DNA of 64,000 bases, taken from Arcobacter siniprincipis (GTDB lineage: Bacteria > Campylobacterota > Campylobacteria > Campylobacterales > Arcobacteraceae). Position numbers and translations under genes: made by a program. The DNA lies in the NCBI RefSeq assembly GCF_048571125.1, contig NZ_CP182343.1:62001-126000 (forward strand), read 5' to 3'. Every line of letters starts with the position of its first letter. Position 1 is the stretch's first letter. The notes under the pieces were generated by a model. It ran no database searches and was not told the origin of the DNA. It saw only the letters and a program-made list of their open reading frames with translations. This document shows positions 1-7,777 of the stretch, piece by piece.

Positions 1-78
1 TGCATTAATAGGTAATAATAACATTCCAAGATAATGAATTATTGTCATTCTAAAATATAATGATTTTATATTAAACAT
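1..78 (-). CDS. N-terminus of an unknown membrane or exported protein (cut by window edge)
   Basis: An ATG at 76-78 on the minus strand opens a frame of 26 codons that runs without a stop to the left edge. It is preceded by an AAAGGA ribosome site about seven bases upstream. The peptide begins MFNIKSLYFRMTIIHYLGML and is a short basic stretch followed by a hydrophobic one, like a signal anchor. It follows a terminator-like hairpin after the chemoreceptor gene, which fits a separate transcription unit. The family cannot be told from 26 residues. Confidence 0.5.
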   Translation of the reverse strand, partial: MFNIKSLYFRMTIIHYLGMLLLPINA

Positions 79-115
79 ATGTGGTCCTTTTTTTAGAATA
101 TTATCTAAATAGGAC

Positions 116-143
116 AAAAACAGTATTGATTAAAATCAATACT
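116..143 (-). terminator. Rho-independent terminator after the chemoreceptor gene
   Basis: A perfect 10-bp stem (AGTATTGATT / AATCAATACT, 122-143) with a two-base loop is followed on the minus strand by GTTTTTG. It lies between the chemoreceptor stop and the next leftward start, where a terminator is expected. Confidence 0.6.
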
Positions 144-185
144 ATTCAAAAGGAGTATGTAGAGTTTTATTTATTGTTTTAAGAG

Positions 186-208
186 GGGAAAGCGTTTAAA
201 TCTTTCCC
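186..208. terminator. Stem-loop downstream of the chemoreceptor gene
   Basis: GGGAAAG / CTTTCCC arms of 7 bp enclose a 9-base loop. The plus strand continues TTTATTTT and the minus strand CTCTTAAAA, so the T-tract is poor for the gene it follows. It may be a second, weaker terminator or an mRNA 3' stabiliser. Confidence 0.4.
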
Positions 209-255
209 TTTATTTTCTGTTGTTTACAGTGTTATAATTTTTTTGGAGTTATTAT

Positions 256-1719
256 TTATTTAGCACTTTGATTCATCTCTTTTGCTTTAACATCATTTTT
301 ACCAATAAACTCTTTTTCATTTGCTTCTGAAACGATAAGTTTAGCAATAGTATCTGTTGTTGTTGCTATATCATGGGTTTGAGATGCAACCATTGCATTT
401 TGTTGAGTTTGTTGATCAAGTTGGTTTACTGCTGAATTTATTTGTTCTATCCCTGTTTGTTGTTCTTTACTTGACATTTCAATATCTGAAATTAGATTTA
501 TAGTTTCTTGAATATTTTGATTTAACTCTTTATATCCTTTTATCATATTTCCAGCTATATTTTTGCCTTCATTTGCTTTTGAAGTAGCATTTTCCACTAA
601 TGTTTTTATCTCTTTTGCAGCTTCTGCAGAACGAGAAGCTAGGTTTCTTACTTCTTGTGCAACTACGGCAAAGCCTTTACCTGCTTCCCCCGCAGTTGCA
701 GCTTCTACTGCTGCATTTAGAGATAAAATATTTGTTTGAAATGCAATTTGGTCAATTACACTAATTGCCTCATTGATAGATTTAACTTGCTCATTTATTT
801 CATCCATTGCAACTGTTGTTTGATTTGCAAGCTTTTCCCCATTTGACACAGAAGTTGTAACATTAGTTGAATTACTTGCCATTTTTGCAATATTTTGAGT
901 GTTGTTTCTAATATTTGCAGTTATCTCTTCTAAGGCTGCTGCTGTTTCTTCTAAACTTGCTGCTGCTTCATTTGAACTTTGATTTAATTTATCAACATTT
1001 GCTAAAAGTAAATTTGAACCCTTATCGAGCGTTAATCCATTTGCTTTATTTTCTACTAACATTTCATTTATAACATTGGCAAGATTATTTAGGCCATTAG
1101 CTGCTTCTCCTAAATTGTTTCCTTCTATTCTATGTGTAAAGTTTAACTTTTGAAAAGACAATAAAGCATCAGATATTTTATTTAAATCACCATCTACTTT
1201 AGTAGATACAATTTGAAATAAGTCATTAATACCATTTTTAAGATTTTCTATACCTTCATTTTGTGTTTTTTCTTGTATAGTTTGTTTCATAATACCTGTT
1301 TTTGCTATATCAATTGCCTTATTAGCAGCTTTTATTACATTTTTTGCATCAGTAATATCTTGCGCGAACTTAACAACACGAGTCACTTTCCCACTTTTAT
1401 TTTTTACAGGAGTATATGAAGCTTGAATCCAAACAGAAGTACCATCTTTTCTAATTCTTTCAAATTCATTTATTTGAGATAACCCTTTATTTAAACTCTC
1501 CCAAAATTCAGTATACTCTTTTGTAGTTACATATGTTTTATCACAAAACATTCTATGATGCTTACCAGCTGTTTCTTCTAATTTATAACCCAAAACATTT
1601 AGAAAATTATTATTTGCATGTATTATTGTTCCATCTGGTTTAAATGAAATAATTGCATAGTTTTCATCCATTGCAGTTAATCTGGCAGATTCTTCTTCTG
1701 TTTTGCCTAAATTAAACAT
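256..1719 (-). CDS. Soluble PAS-domain methyl-accepting chemotaxis protein
   Basis: A chemoreceptor that would pass a signal to the CheA/CheW array. A PAS domain of the Aer/BdlA kind occupies about residues 18-125 (it ends KFAQDITDAK). The signalling domain is about 235-460, with the hairpin tip near 325-355 (AFQTNILSLNAAVEA, then GKGFAVVAQEVRNLA). No hydrophobic segment long enough to cross the membrane is present, so it should be cytoplasmic and sense an internal cue through the PAS domain; redox or oxygen is plausible but no cofactor residue is proven. It lies just beyond rpoN, separated by about 160 bp with hairpins. It is probably not part of the nif regulon, as no sigma-54 site precedes it. 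Confidence 0.9.
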   Translation of the reverse strand: MFNLGKTEEESARLTAMDENYAIISFKPDGTIIHANNNFLNVLGYKLEETAGKHHRMFCDKTYVTTKEYTEFWESLNKGLSQINEFERIRKDGTSVWIQASYTPVKNKSGKVTRVVKFAQDITDAKNVIKAANKAIDIAKTGIMKQTIQEKTQNEGIENLKNGINDLFQIVSTKVDGDLNKISDALLSFQKLNFTHRIEGNNLGEAANGLNNLANVINEMLVENKANGLTLDKGSNLLLANVDKLNQSSNEAAASLEETAAALEEITANIRNNTQNIAKMASNSTNVTTSVSNGEKLANQTTVAMDEINEQVKSINEAISVIDQIAFQTNILSLNAAVEAATAGEAGKGFAVVAQEVRNLASRSAEAAKEIKTLVENATSKANEGKNIAGNMIKGYKELNQNIQETINLISDIEMSSKEQQTGIEQINSAVNQLDQQTQQNAMVASQTHDIATTTDTIAKLIVSEANEKEFIGKNDVKAKEMNQSAK

Positions 1720-1800
1720 TATATTCCTTCTTTATTAAAATTATTTTATGTTATTCTAAATTATTTTTCTAATATACTTTAAAAATAATATCTTATGTTA

Positions 1801-1831
1801 TCTTAAAAACAAACTATTTAGTAGTTAGTTT
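1801..1831 (-). terminator. Possible terminator after rpoN
   Basis: AAACTA / TAGTTT arms (1811-1816, 1826-1831) are followed on the minus strand by GTTTTTAAGA. A longer hairpin (AGCTTTATT / AATAAAGCT, 1855-1879) sits just before it over the rpoN stop codon but lacks a T-tract. The pair probably ends the leftward nif/rpoN transcript. Confidence 0.45.
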
Positions 1832-1877
1832 ATGTTATTTGATATGAGATAATGAGCTTTATTAGTGTAGAATAAAG

Positions 1878-3125
1878 CTATAGATTTTCTACTTTGTAAA
1901 GCTTTTTTCTCTCTTTTGAAGAGGGAACATCCAACATCTTTCTGTATTTCGTAATAGTTCTTCTTACCATTTCTAGGTTAAATTTATCTTGAATAGCATC
2001 TAAAATATCTTGGTCTGTTAGTGGGGTTTCTTTATCTTCATATTCAACGAGACTTTTTATATAATTTTTTATCTCTGAAGATGATAAATCTTTATTGTTA
2101 ACTGCATTTGAAAAGAAATGTTTTAAAGGAAATGTTCCCAAAGAACACTCAATATACTTATTTGCCACAGCTCTTGAAATTGTTGATTCTGCAAAACCAA
2201 TTTCATTTGCTAATTCTTGCATAGAGTAGGGTTTTAGTTCACCACCCACAAAAAATGAAATTTGTTTTTCTACAATCAAAAGAACTATTTTGTATAAAGT
2301 TGATTTTCTCAAACCTAATAAGTTTACTAAATCTCTTGCTTCTTTTAATTTCTCTTTTATTCCCTCATTTTTAGAATTAAAAGCATCTTTTACTTCTAAA
2401 TCTGGGTAATAAGCATGATTTATTTTGATATTGATATCTTCGCCAATATCCACAAAAAAATCAGGAATTATTTGTACATTGTCATTCATATAATTTATAG
2501 CAGGAGGATTATTAAAGTATTTTATTACCTCTTTTGCATCTTCAAACCTATGGTGTGCTGCATATTTATCCAAATGAGAAATATCTTTAATAATCTTTTT
2601 TATGAAGTTATATAATTCATCATCAATTTTTTTATCACAGGCATCTAATTGAAAAAGAAATGACTCTGATAAATCTTTTGCTCCAATTCCGCTTGGTTCT
2701 AGAAGTGAAAATCTTTGTCTTATAGACTCAACATACTCTTTATATACATTACAAGTTTGAGCTATTTTTTCTATATCTCCTTCAAAATATCCCTCTTCAT
2801 TTATGTCACAAATGATTTCCATAGCTACTTTTTGAGAGTTTGGAGTCGAAAAATTTGGGGCACATATTTGTTCACTTATTACATCATTTAAAGATTCATT
2901 ATAAATTGCCAAAGATTCGATAAACTCCCCACTAGTTCCTTGTGGCATAAAGTTTGCATAAAACTCTTTTGGTTTTTTTATTTCCAAAAATGGATTTTCA
3001 TAAGAGACATTTTTTAGATGTTTCTCTAGGTCTTGAAGTGAAGATTGTAGCATTGGTAGCCACAATTTCAAAGATAAGTTAAGATTTTGCTTTTGTGAAG
3101 CCGAGGTTGATAATGTTTGTGCCAT
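1878..3125 (-). CDS. rpoN: RNA polymerase sigma-54 factor
   Basis: This factor directs RNA polymerase to -24/-12 promoters and needs an ATPase activator to open them. The N-terminal activator-contact region (LSLKLWLPMLQSSLQDLEKH, then ENPFLEI) is at about 17-48. A helix-turn-helix lies near 300-325 (MQELANEIGFAESTISRAV). The RpoN box near the C-terminus reads VRRTITKYRKMLDVPSSKER, close to the family signature. The length of 415 residues is typical for Campylobacterota. It is the last gene of the leftward nif arm, where it could supply the factor that reads the seven sigma-54 promoters of this region. The same factor normally also serves flagellar genes; whether the genome has a second copy cannot be seen here. 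Confidence 0.95.
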   Translation of the reverse strand: MAQTLSTSASQKQNLNLSLKLWLPMLQSSLQDLEKHLKNVSYENPFLEIKKPKEFYANFMPQGTSGEFIESLAIYNESLNDVISEQICAPNFSTPNSQKVAMEIICDINEEGYFEGDIEKIAQTCNVYKEYVESIRQRFSLLEPSGIGAKDLSESFLFQLDACDKKIDDELYNFIKKIIKDISHLDKYAAHHRFEDAKEVIKYFNNPPAINYMNDNVQIIPDFFVDIGEDINIKINHAYYPDLEVKDAFNSKNEGIKEKLKEARDLVNLLGLRKSTLYKIVLLIVEKQISFFVGGELKPYSMQELANEIGFAESTISRAVANKYIECSLGTFPLKHFFSNAVNNKDLSSSEIKNYIKSLVEYEDKETPLTDQDILDAIQDKFNLEMVRRTITKYRKMLDVPSSKERKKLYKVENL

Positions 3126-3138
3126 TATGATATTTTGC

Positions 3139-3159
3139 CCAAATTCAAAAAGAATTTGG
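3139..3159. repeat. Perfect inverted repeat in the rpoN leader
   Basis: CCAAATTC (3139-3146), a five-base loop and GAATTTGG (3152-3159) lie 14 bases before the rpoN start codon. No T-tract follows, so it is not a good terminator. In the mRNA it would sit where a ribosome site is expected, and I see no clear ribosome site for rpoN. It may lower or regulate rpoN translation relative to the ferredoxin gene upstream. Confidence 0.5.
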
Positions 3160-3178
3160 ACATTTCCTTGTATATTTT

Positions 3179-3475
3179 TTAATACTTAATTCTAATAACA
3201 CCATTAGGCTTAACTATTTTCATTTGGCAAGACAATCTTGTTTTATCAGTTGCTGTACCTGCACAATTCTCTTTGATTACTTTAACTTCTTTGTCATTTA
3301 TTGGAGAAATAAACTCCATACCTTGTTCAATTTCAACTACACATGTTCCACATTCTCCATCTCTACATCCAAAAGGTAAAGCTGAACCTGATGCTTCAAC
3401 AACATCTTGAATTGTACTCCCTGGTTTAACATTAATTGCTAAAAAATCGTTTATAATTTCTACTCTAGTTGTCAT
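3179..3475 (-). CDS. [2Fe-2S] plant-type ferredoxin, nif-linked
   Basis: A small electron carrier of 98 residues. The four cluster ligands are C37, C42, C45 (in CRDGECGTC) and C83 (RLSCQ), the classical CX4CX2C...C spacing. By position in the nif cluster it may feed electrons to nitrogenase or to cofactor assembly, alongside the flavodoxin NifF; this is inference. It follows a ferredoxin-fold gene that has lost its ligands (3618-3959) and precedes rpoN by about 50 bp. The start is supported by an AAAGG site shortly before the ATG. Confidence 0.9.
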   Translation of the reverse strand: MTTRVEIINDFLAINVKPGSTIQDVVEASGSALPFGCRDGECGTCVVEIEQGMEFISPINDKEVKVIKENCAGTATDKTRLSCQMKIVKPNGVIRIKY

Positions 3476-3493
3476 TTATTTTCCTTTTAAATT

Positions 3494-3512
3494 GTCCCAA
3501 TTTTAAAGGGAC
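3494..3512. other. Stem-loop upstream of the ferredoxin gene
   Basis: GTCCC / GGGAC arms enclose AATTTTAAA about 20 bases before the ferredoxin start. Together with the hairpin at 3579-3594 it marks a 142-bp gap inside the leftward nif arm. No T-tract follows, so a processing or stabilising role is as likely as termination. Confidence 0.3.
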
Positions 3513-3578
3513 CTTCATTTTTTATCTACTTTTTAACAGGATTTATAAAAAATCCTTAAAAGTAGCAAAATCCTAAAG

Positions 3579-3594
3579 AGCGAATGAATTCGCT
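3579..3594. terminator. Hairpin between the two ferredoxin-like genes
   Basis: AGCGAA / TTCGCT with a four-base TGAA loop. The T-run (TTTTTT) is on the plus strand; on the minus strand, where the genes are read, only CTCTTT follows. It may cause partial termination within the leftward operon. Confidence 0.35.
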
Positions 3595-3617
3595 TTTTTA
3601 TACTGATTAACTTATTG

Positions 3618-3959
3618 TTATTTTAATTTGTATGGTTTTACTAAAATATCACCTTTGATTAACATCATTGGTGCAATTCTAACTTTTGGACTGATTGTAA
3701 ATTGTTGACATTGCAAAGCTTCATCAGAAGTGATTGCTCCCAATTTAACTAATACATCTAACTCTTCATCTTCCATATAACTTGTTGGTTCTTCATCTGC
3801 AAGATTTTCAACATAGATTAAACTTTTTGCATAATCTTTTGAATCAGAGATAAGTGGAACACCCTTTTCCTTAGCCAATCTTGAAATTGGTTCACCAATT
3901 TTTGCATTATAAATACCATCAGTAACAGTATCAAAATGCATAAAAATAACTTTTGCCAT
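3618..3959 (-). CDS. Ferredoxin-fold protein lacking three of four cluster cysteines
   Basis: This 113-residue protein aligns without gaps to the neighbouring [2Fe-2S] ferredoxin over the whole ligand region. There C37, C42 and C45 are replaced by S38, Y43 and S46, and only the last ligand (C84, in ALQCQQF) remains. It therefore cannot hold a normal [2Fe-2S] cluster. The reading frame is intact and the gene sits within the nif arm between nifZ and the true ferredoxin, so it is probably a functional protein with a new job, for example partner binding or a docking decoy. That function is inference. The annotation is from visible alignment, not from a known family name. Confidence 0.75.
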   Translation of the reverse strand: MAKVIFMHFDTVTDGIYNAKIGEPISRLAKEKGVPLISDSKDYAKSLIYVENLADEEPTSYMEDEELDVLVKLGAITSDEALQCQQFTISPKVRIAPMMLIKGDILVKPYKLK

Positions 3960-4051
3960 ATTTTGTCTCCTTTTTTAGCTTGTTTTCTTCATACAAACCA
4001 AGCCATATGATAAAGTTCAAAAAAACTCTTTCATCTGACTTGGTTAAGAGT

Positions 4052-4462
4052 TTAATCTTTTGAGTAATATTTTTCTCTATGCTTACGCATAAATTCTAAC
4101 TCTTCTTCAACTTCATCTCTATAATCTTCCATAGCTTCAAGTTCATGTTCTCTACACCCTACTATTTCTACTGGGACATCCAAAAGACCTAAAAAGTGAA
4201 CTTCATATACACGAATTACTTGCAAGAATTCACCCATTGATTTTATATATCCAATTGCACCTGCTGGCATCAACTGTGTACCAATTGGTGCATGGGGATA
4301 GGTTCCATCATTCACTATCTCTTTTAGAAGTTTAACTTTTTGACCTATTCCAAACTTTGGTTTGTCTTCATCTTTTCCTGAACGACCTGCTGTTACACTA
4401 TCATGAAGAGGTGTATTCGCATCTACGATATCTTTATGTGTAAATCCATCTTTAGCACCCAC
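4052..4462 (-). CDS. nifZ: NifZ, nitrogenase P-cluster maturation protein
   Basis: NifZ assists formation of the second P-cluster on the NifDK protein. The NifZ core is clear: FGIGQKVKLLKEIVNDGTYP at about 37-56, then GAIGYIKSMGEFLQVIRVYE and a closing IVGCREHELEA. About 35 extra residues precede the core. The tail after about residue 110 is acidic and helical. Its start overlaps the end of nifW by 11 bases, which suggests translational coupling. The order nifX-DUF269-nifF-nifW-nifZ is one operon behind the sigma-54 site at 6208. Confidence 0.9.
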   Translation of the reverse strand: MGAKDGFTHKDIVDANTPLHDSVTAGRSGKDEDKPKFGIGQKVKLLKEIVNDGTYPHAPIGTQLMPAGAIGYIKSMGEFLQVIRVYEVHFLGLLDVPVEIVGCREHELEAMEDYRDEVEEELEFMRKHREKYYSKD

Positions 4463-4787
4463 AACTTCCTCCTGTACCTGTTGGACTTGGACTACAAGAA
4501 GAACAACCTTCTAATTTCCCAGTCTCATACATATTCCAAACATCAGCTGCACTTGGAGCATGACCATTTTTATAATCACCATAAACTCTTAGTAATGAAA
4601 ATTTTAAAAACTCTAAAAGTTTACTCTCATCTGATATTTCTGCTAAACCTTTTTTTATAAGTGTTCCATACTCTTTCATCATATGAAATCTTTTTACATT
4701 GATTAATTTTTGGTCAAAATCTATATCAAAAAATTTAAAAAAATCTTCTGTATCTCTTAATTTATAAAATTCTTCTACTGTTTTCAT
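4452..4787 (-). CDS. nifW: NifW, nitrogenase stabilising protein
   Basis: NifW binds immature NifDK and, with NifZ, helps protect or mature it. The family core is visible: FFKFFDIDFDQKLINVKRFH near the start and LLRVYGDYKNG later. I place the start at the ATG at 4787 (MKTVEEFYKL) because AAAGGAT lies just before it; an ATG eight codons upstream is possible. The last residues are unusual: GCSSC, a Ser/Pro/Gly linker and GGSCGC give four cysteines as a possible metal-binding tail that ordinary NifW proteins do not have, as far as I know. Confidence 0.85.
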   Translation of the reverse strand: MKTVEEFYKLRDTEDFFKFFDIDFDQKLINVKRFHMMKEYGTLIKKGLAEISDESKLLEFLKFSLLRVYGDYKNGHAPSAADVWNMYETGKLEGCSSCSPSPTGTGGSCGC

Positions 4788-4812
4788 TTTATATCCTTTA
4801 AAATATTCCATT

Positions 4813-5328
4813 TTAAGCTGGAATTTCTTCTTTTAAAGAGTCAATCCATTTTGATACTCTTATTTCTGTTTTATCTTTTTCATTGTGTTCATCAATTGCT
4901 AAACCACAAAGTTTTCCATCTATTTCTGCTTGTGAGTATTCATACTTATAATCACTGGCATCTACAAAACCAACAACATTTGCTCCAGCACCTGTAAAGG
5001 TTTTATATAATTTCCCTAAAGCTGAACAGAAGTGTTCACCATGTTTTACACTATCTCCTGCACCAAATAAGGCAATAGTTTTTCCAGAAAAATCTATGCC
5101 GTCTGATTCAATTTCAAGTAAAGGATCAACCCATTCAAAATATACATCACCTTGTCCCCAAGTTGAACTTCCAATAAAAAGAACATCATGTTCAAGCATT
5201 TGATCTATATCATCAAAATCTTCTTCCATATTAATCACTTCTTCTACTTCAAAAGCTTCTGCTAAAGCTTGGGCAACAATCATAGATGTTCCACCTGCTG
5301 TTCCACAAAAAATTCCAATATTTGCCAT
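4813..5328 (-). CDS. nifF: Flavodoxin, nif-linked (NifF type)
   Basis: An FMN protein that can donate low-potential electrons to nitrogenase reductase. The phosphate loop is at residues 9-15 (GTAGGTS), and the FMN-contact loops follow at SSTWGQGD (about 54-61) and FGAGDSVKHGEHFCSA (about 89-104). The length of 171 residues fits long-chain flavodoxins. It lies in the leftward nif operon, 19 bases after the DUF269 gene. Housekeeping flavodoxins look alike, so the nif role comes from context. Confidence 0.88.
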   Translation of the reverse strand: MANIGIFCGTAGGTSMIVAQALAEAFEVEEVINMEEDFDDIDQMLEHDVLFIGSSTWGQGDVYFEWVDPLLEIESDGIDFSGKTIALFGAGDSVKHGEHFCSALGKLYKTFTGAGANVVGFVDASDYKYEYSQAEIDGKLCGLAIDEHNEKDKTEIRVSKWIDSLKEEIPA

Positions 5329-5347
5329 ACTTATGTCTCCTTTTAAT

Positions 5348-5779
5348 CTATACGTTTTTATATTTGTTATAAGTCTCTTCTGCTTTTAGAAGATATTTTT
5401 CACCCTCAATTAGTAAGTCATCGTAAGTTCTAAAAGAGAATCTATGAGCATCTTTAAAAAATTTCTCACATAAAACAATTTTCCCTGCAAATACTACAAC
5501 TCTTCCAAAACCTTCATGACTCATTTCCATTACAACTGAACACATAACCCCTGTCATTTTTTCAAAGGCTAAAGCAACAGCTTGAAATACTAGTCTTATA
5601 TCTTTGATTTGCATTTCATCTATATCTGCAATAATAGGAATATTTTTTAAATCCTCTTTTGTTCTTACATATTTCTCAACTAGTAAGTCTTCATCACTTT
5701 TATTAACCCATGTTCCAAACTGATCAAGCGCTCTTACTTGTCCAATTAGTGTTATTTTGAAAAGTTCTTTTTTATCCAT
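5348..5779 (-). CDS. NifX-associated protein (DUF269)
   Basis: A conserved nif gene found next to nifX in many diazotrophs; its exact biochemical role is not settled. The family pattern is strong: FGTWVNKSDEDLLVEKYVRT at about 21-40, IPIIADID, GVMCSVVMEMSHEGFGRVVV and DAHRFSF. It overlaps the end of nifX by one base, so the two are translated together. The length of 143 residues is normal. Confidence 0.88.
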   Translation of the reverse strand: MDKKELFKITLIGQVRALDQFGTWVNKSDEDLLVEKYVRTKEDLKNIPIIADIDEMQIKDIRLVFQAVALAFEKMTGVMCSVVMEMSHEGFGRVVVFAGKIVLCEKFFKDAHRFSFRTYDDLLIEGEKYLLKAEETYNKYKNV

Positions 5780-6174
5780 TATGAAGCCTTTTTTTCTATA
5801 ATTTTTTTGATAAAAGGAGGAGGATTTGTATTTAACATATCCTTTAGTTTTTTTACTTCTTCATCTATTGATACAACTTCTTTATACTTAATAGTGAAGA
5901 TTCCATTATTGATAAGTTTTGCAGCTGCTATTGCTCCCACATTTGTAAAATATACAATGTCAACACCTTCTAAAAGCGCTACTGTTTTATCCGTATCTTT
6001 TTCAAGTACTTTTTTTATCTCACACATTGTTGATTGCTCTTTACTTATTTCATAAATAGCAAACTGTTTTGCACTACCAAAGTGAGAATCAATGTTCTCT
6101 AAATCAGTAGTTGCAAAAGCAACTTTTATAGTACCTTCTTGAGAGTCATTTGTTGTGATTTTAATACTGCTCAT
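5779..6174 (-). CDS. nifX: NifX, FeMo-cofactor carrier
   Basis: NifX binds NifB-co or the VK cluster during FeMo-cofactor assembly. The family core starts after a short leader: IKVAFATTDLENIDSHFGSA (about 16-35), then FAIYEI and later DIVYFTNVGAIAAAKLI. It ends with the NPPPFIKKII motif shared with the second NifX-like gene at 16798 (NPPIWMRRLI). It is the first gene behind the sigma-54 promoter at 6208, with a leader of about 20 bases. Two further proteins in this window plus the NifB C-terminus share this domain. Confidence 0.92.
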   Translation of the reverse strand: MSSIKITTNDSQEGTIKVAFATTDLENIDSHFGSAKQFAIYEISKEQSTMCEIKKVLEKDTDKTVALLEGVDIVYFTNVGAIAAAKLINNGIFTIKYKEVVSIDEEVKKLKDMLNTNPPPFIKKIIEKKAS

Positions 6175-6207
6175 TTTTTTGTCCTAAAATAAATTTAAAT
6201 AGATATA

Positions 6208-6222
6208 TGCAAATAGTGTTCC
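6208..6222 (-). promoter_or_regulatory. Sigma-54 promoter of nifX operon
   Basis: GGAACACTATTTGCA on the minus strand has GG and GC separated by ten bases, as in -24/-12 promoters. Predicted start of transcription is near 6197, about 23 bases before nifX. Twenty bases around it (6203-6222) are identical to the nifN promoter. Confidence 0.88.
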
Positions 6223-6230
6223 ACAAAAAA

Positions 6231-6533
6231 TTAAGTAGTTTTTTTACTTCTAATTAGTGCCAGAAAATCTATAAGGTCACTTAGGAAAAATGCCCTATTT
6301 GTGAGCTCTGCAAAGTAAACATTTGTAAAAGTATTTTGAGATGTAAATGATTTTGCGCTTTGTACAAACTCTTTTGGTAATTGATTATTTATAGGAAGTG
6401 GTTTTATTAGTTCATCACAAACTTCTTCAAAAAGAAATAAAATTTCAGCAGGTTTTTCTTCACACAACATATAAATATCACTTCTATAAAGATCATATTT
6501 TTTATATAGTTGATGATAAGTCTCTTTACTCAT
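6231..6533 (-). CDS. Unknown 100-residue protein, partner of the SagB-like protein
   Basis: I do not recognise this family. The protein is mostly helical in appearance, acidic in the middle (EKPAEILFLFEEVCDELIKP) and has two cysteines. Its start overlaps the stop of the SagB-like gene by four bases, so the two are probably co-translated. It is the last gene of the nifN operon and ends just before the nifX promoter. Confidence 0.7.
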   Translation of the reverse strand: MSKETYHQLYKKYDLYRSDIYMLCEEKPAEILFLFEEVCDELIKPLPINNQLPKEFVQSAKSFTSQNTFTNVYFAELTNRAFFLSDLIDFLALIRSKKTT

Positions 6534-7777
6534 TTTCCTACCGCCATTAAATATAAGATATTGTTTGAAGTGATTAAAGTATTTTGTATTTCATCATCAA
6601 AATAAGCTCCAATTCCAGTGGAGTTTATTTGCAGATTTGTTGCTCTTAAAGATATGATATGTGCTAAAAAACCACTAAGTATAAGAGCTAAAGAGTAGTT
6701 TGTTCTTATTTTTGAAGTGAAAAAAATAGTAACACTTGAAGTTCCCCCTATTTTTTGATTAAAGGCTAAAGTTGTTGAAATATCATTAAAATTACCCTCT
6801 TCTTGTAATTGAAATTCTTTATAAATCCCTTTTTTCAGTCCAATTATTAGATTGTTTATAAAAAAGATTTCTATATTATATTTTCTTGCAATTATGAAAA
6901 CATCTTTTAATACAGTCTCAAATTCTTCTTTAGTGATAGCTTCTTGTTTAAAGGCTCTCACTGATCTTCTATTATTTATAGCACTTTGTAGATTCTCTTT
7001 TGATAACTCTTTTAAAAAATTTATTTTTAAGTTATCAAAACTTTTATGATAAGAGTGTGAATAAAACTCTTCAATAAATGGTTCTTTTATATAATAATCA
7101 CAAGGGGGCACAAAAGGTATATTATCTCTTAGTTTGTTTGTTTCTATGTCTTTATACTCACTTGAATAAATAGAAGCTACAAAATGTTCATACTTATCAA
7201 ATGAGAAGGCTTTATTTAATTGTTTCTTTTTAAACTTAAAGTTAAAAAGATGTTCCATATCTTCTAATACAAGTGAAGCATAAATAGAACCTAATTGGTG
7301 ACCAGTATCAAGTAATAGATACCTTATAGCTCTTTTCTCATACTTCCATGAAGTTCTGAAATAAACATTACTAAGTAAGAAGATAAATTTTTGTTGTTTT
7401 ATATTCATATAACTTTCTAAGCCATCATTACTTAATTCATGAATTAAAGTTAAAGAATCTTCAAGTGGTTCATAGTGATAAATTCCATTTAAGAATTTTT
7501 TTATCCCTCTTATTTGGATATAAATTTCACAAGGGTAAAGTCCACCAGCACTTGGATTAACTCTTAACTTTACCTCATCTTTTCCATACTTTTTTGAGTA
7601 AGTGACTTTTCCAAAGTTCTTTATAAATCTTAATTCTTCATAATCATCGAGATTATATCGTCTATAAAATTTTGGATAAGTTTTATATGCTTTTGCTTGG
7701 GTCTGCCAATTTATAAATTGGGTTTGAGTGAAAGCATTCTTTTTTGTTATGTCTGTTTGGTTATGAAACTCTTGCAT
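6530..7777 (-). CDS. SagB-like nitroreductase-fold oxidoreductase in the nif operon
   Basis: A flavin oxidoreductase relative. The first half carries the SagB/ThcOx signature VNPSAGGLYPCEIYIQ (about 74-89). The second half restarts with NNRRSVRAFKQEAITKEEFE (near 267), the usual opening of a nitroreductase domain, so two such domains are fused in 415 residues. Typical SagB enzymes oxidise azolines in peptide natural products, but no precursor peptide or cyclodehydratase is nearby. Here the gene is coupled to an ankyrin gene upstream (17-base overlap) and a small unknown gene downstream. Its role in nitrogen fixation is unknown; redox work on a cofactor or flavin-dependent oxygen handling is possible. 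Confidence 0.72.
   Translation of the reverse strand: MQEFHNQTDITKKNAFTQTQFINWQTQAKAYKTYPKFYRRYNLDDYEELRFIKNFGKVTYSKKYGKDEVKLRVNPSAGGLYPCEIYIQIRGIKKFLNGIYHYEPLEDSLTLIHELSNDGLESYMNIKQQKFIFLLSNVYFRTSWKYEKRAIRYLLLDTGHQLGSIYASLVLEDMEHLFNFKFKKKQLNKAFSFDKYEHFVASIYSSEYKDIETNKLRDNIPFVPPCDYYIKEPFIEEFYSHSYHKSFDNLKINFLKELSKENLQSAINNRRSVRAFKQEAITKEEFETVLKDVFIIARKYNIEIFFINNLIIGLKKGIYKEFQLQEEGNFNDISTTLAFNQKIGGTSSVTIFFTSKIRTNYSLALILSGFLAHIISLRATNLQINSTGIGAYFDDEIQNTLITSNNILYLMAVGK

Noticed and set aside
4788..4811. Upstream ATG of nifW
   Set aside because: The ribosome site AAAGGAT lies just before the ATG at 4787, not before 4811.
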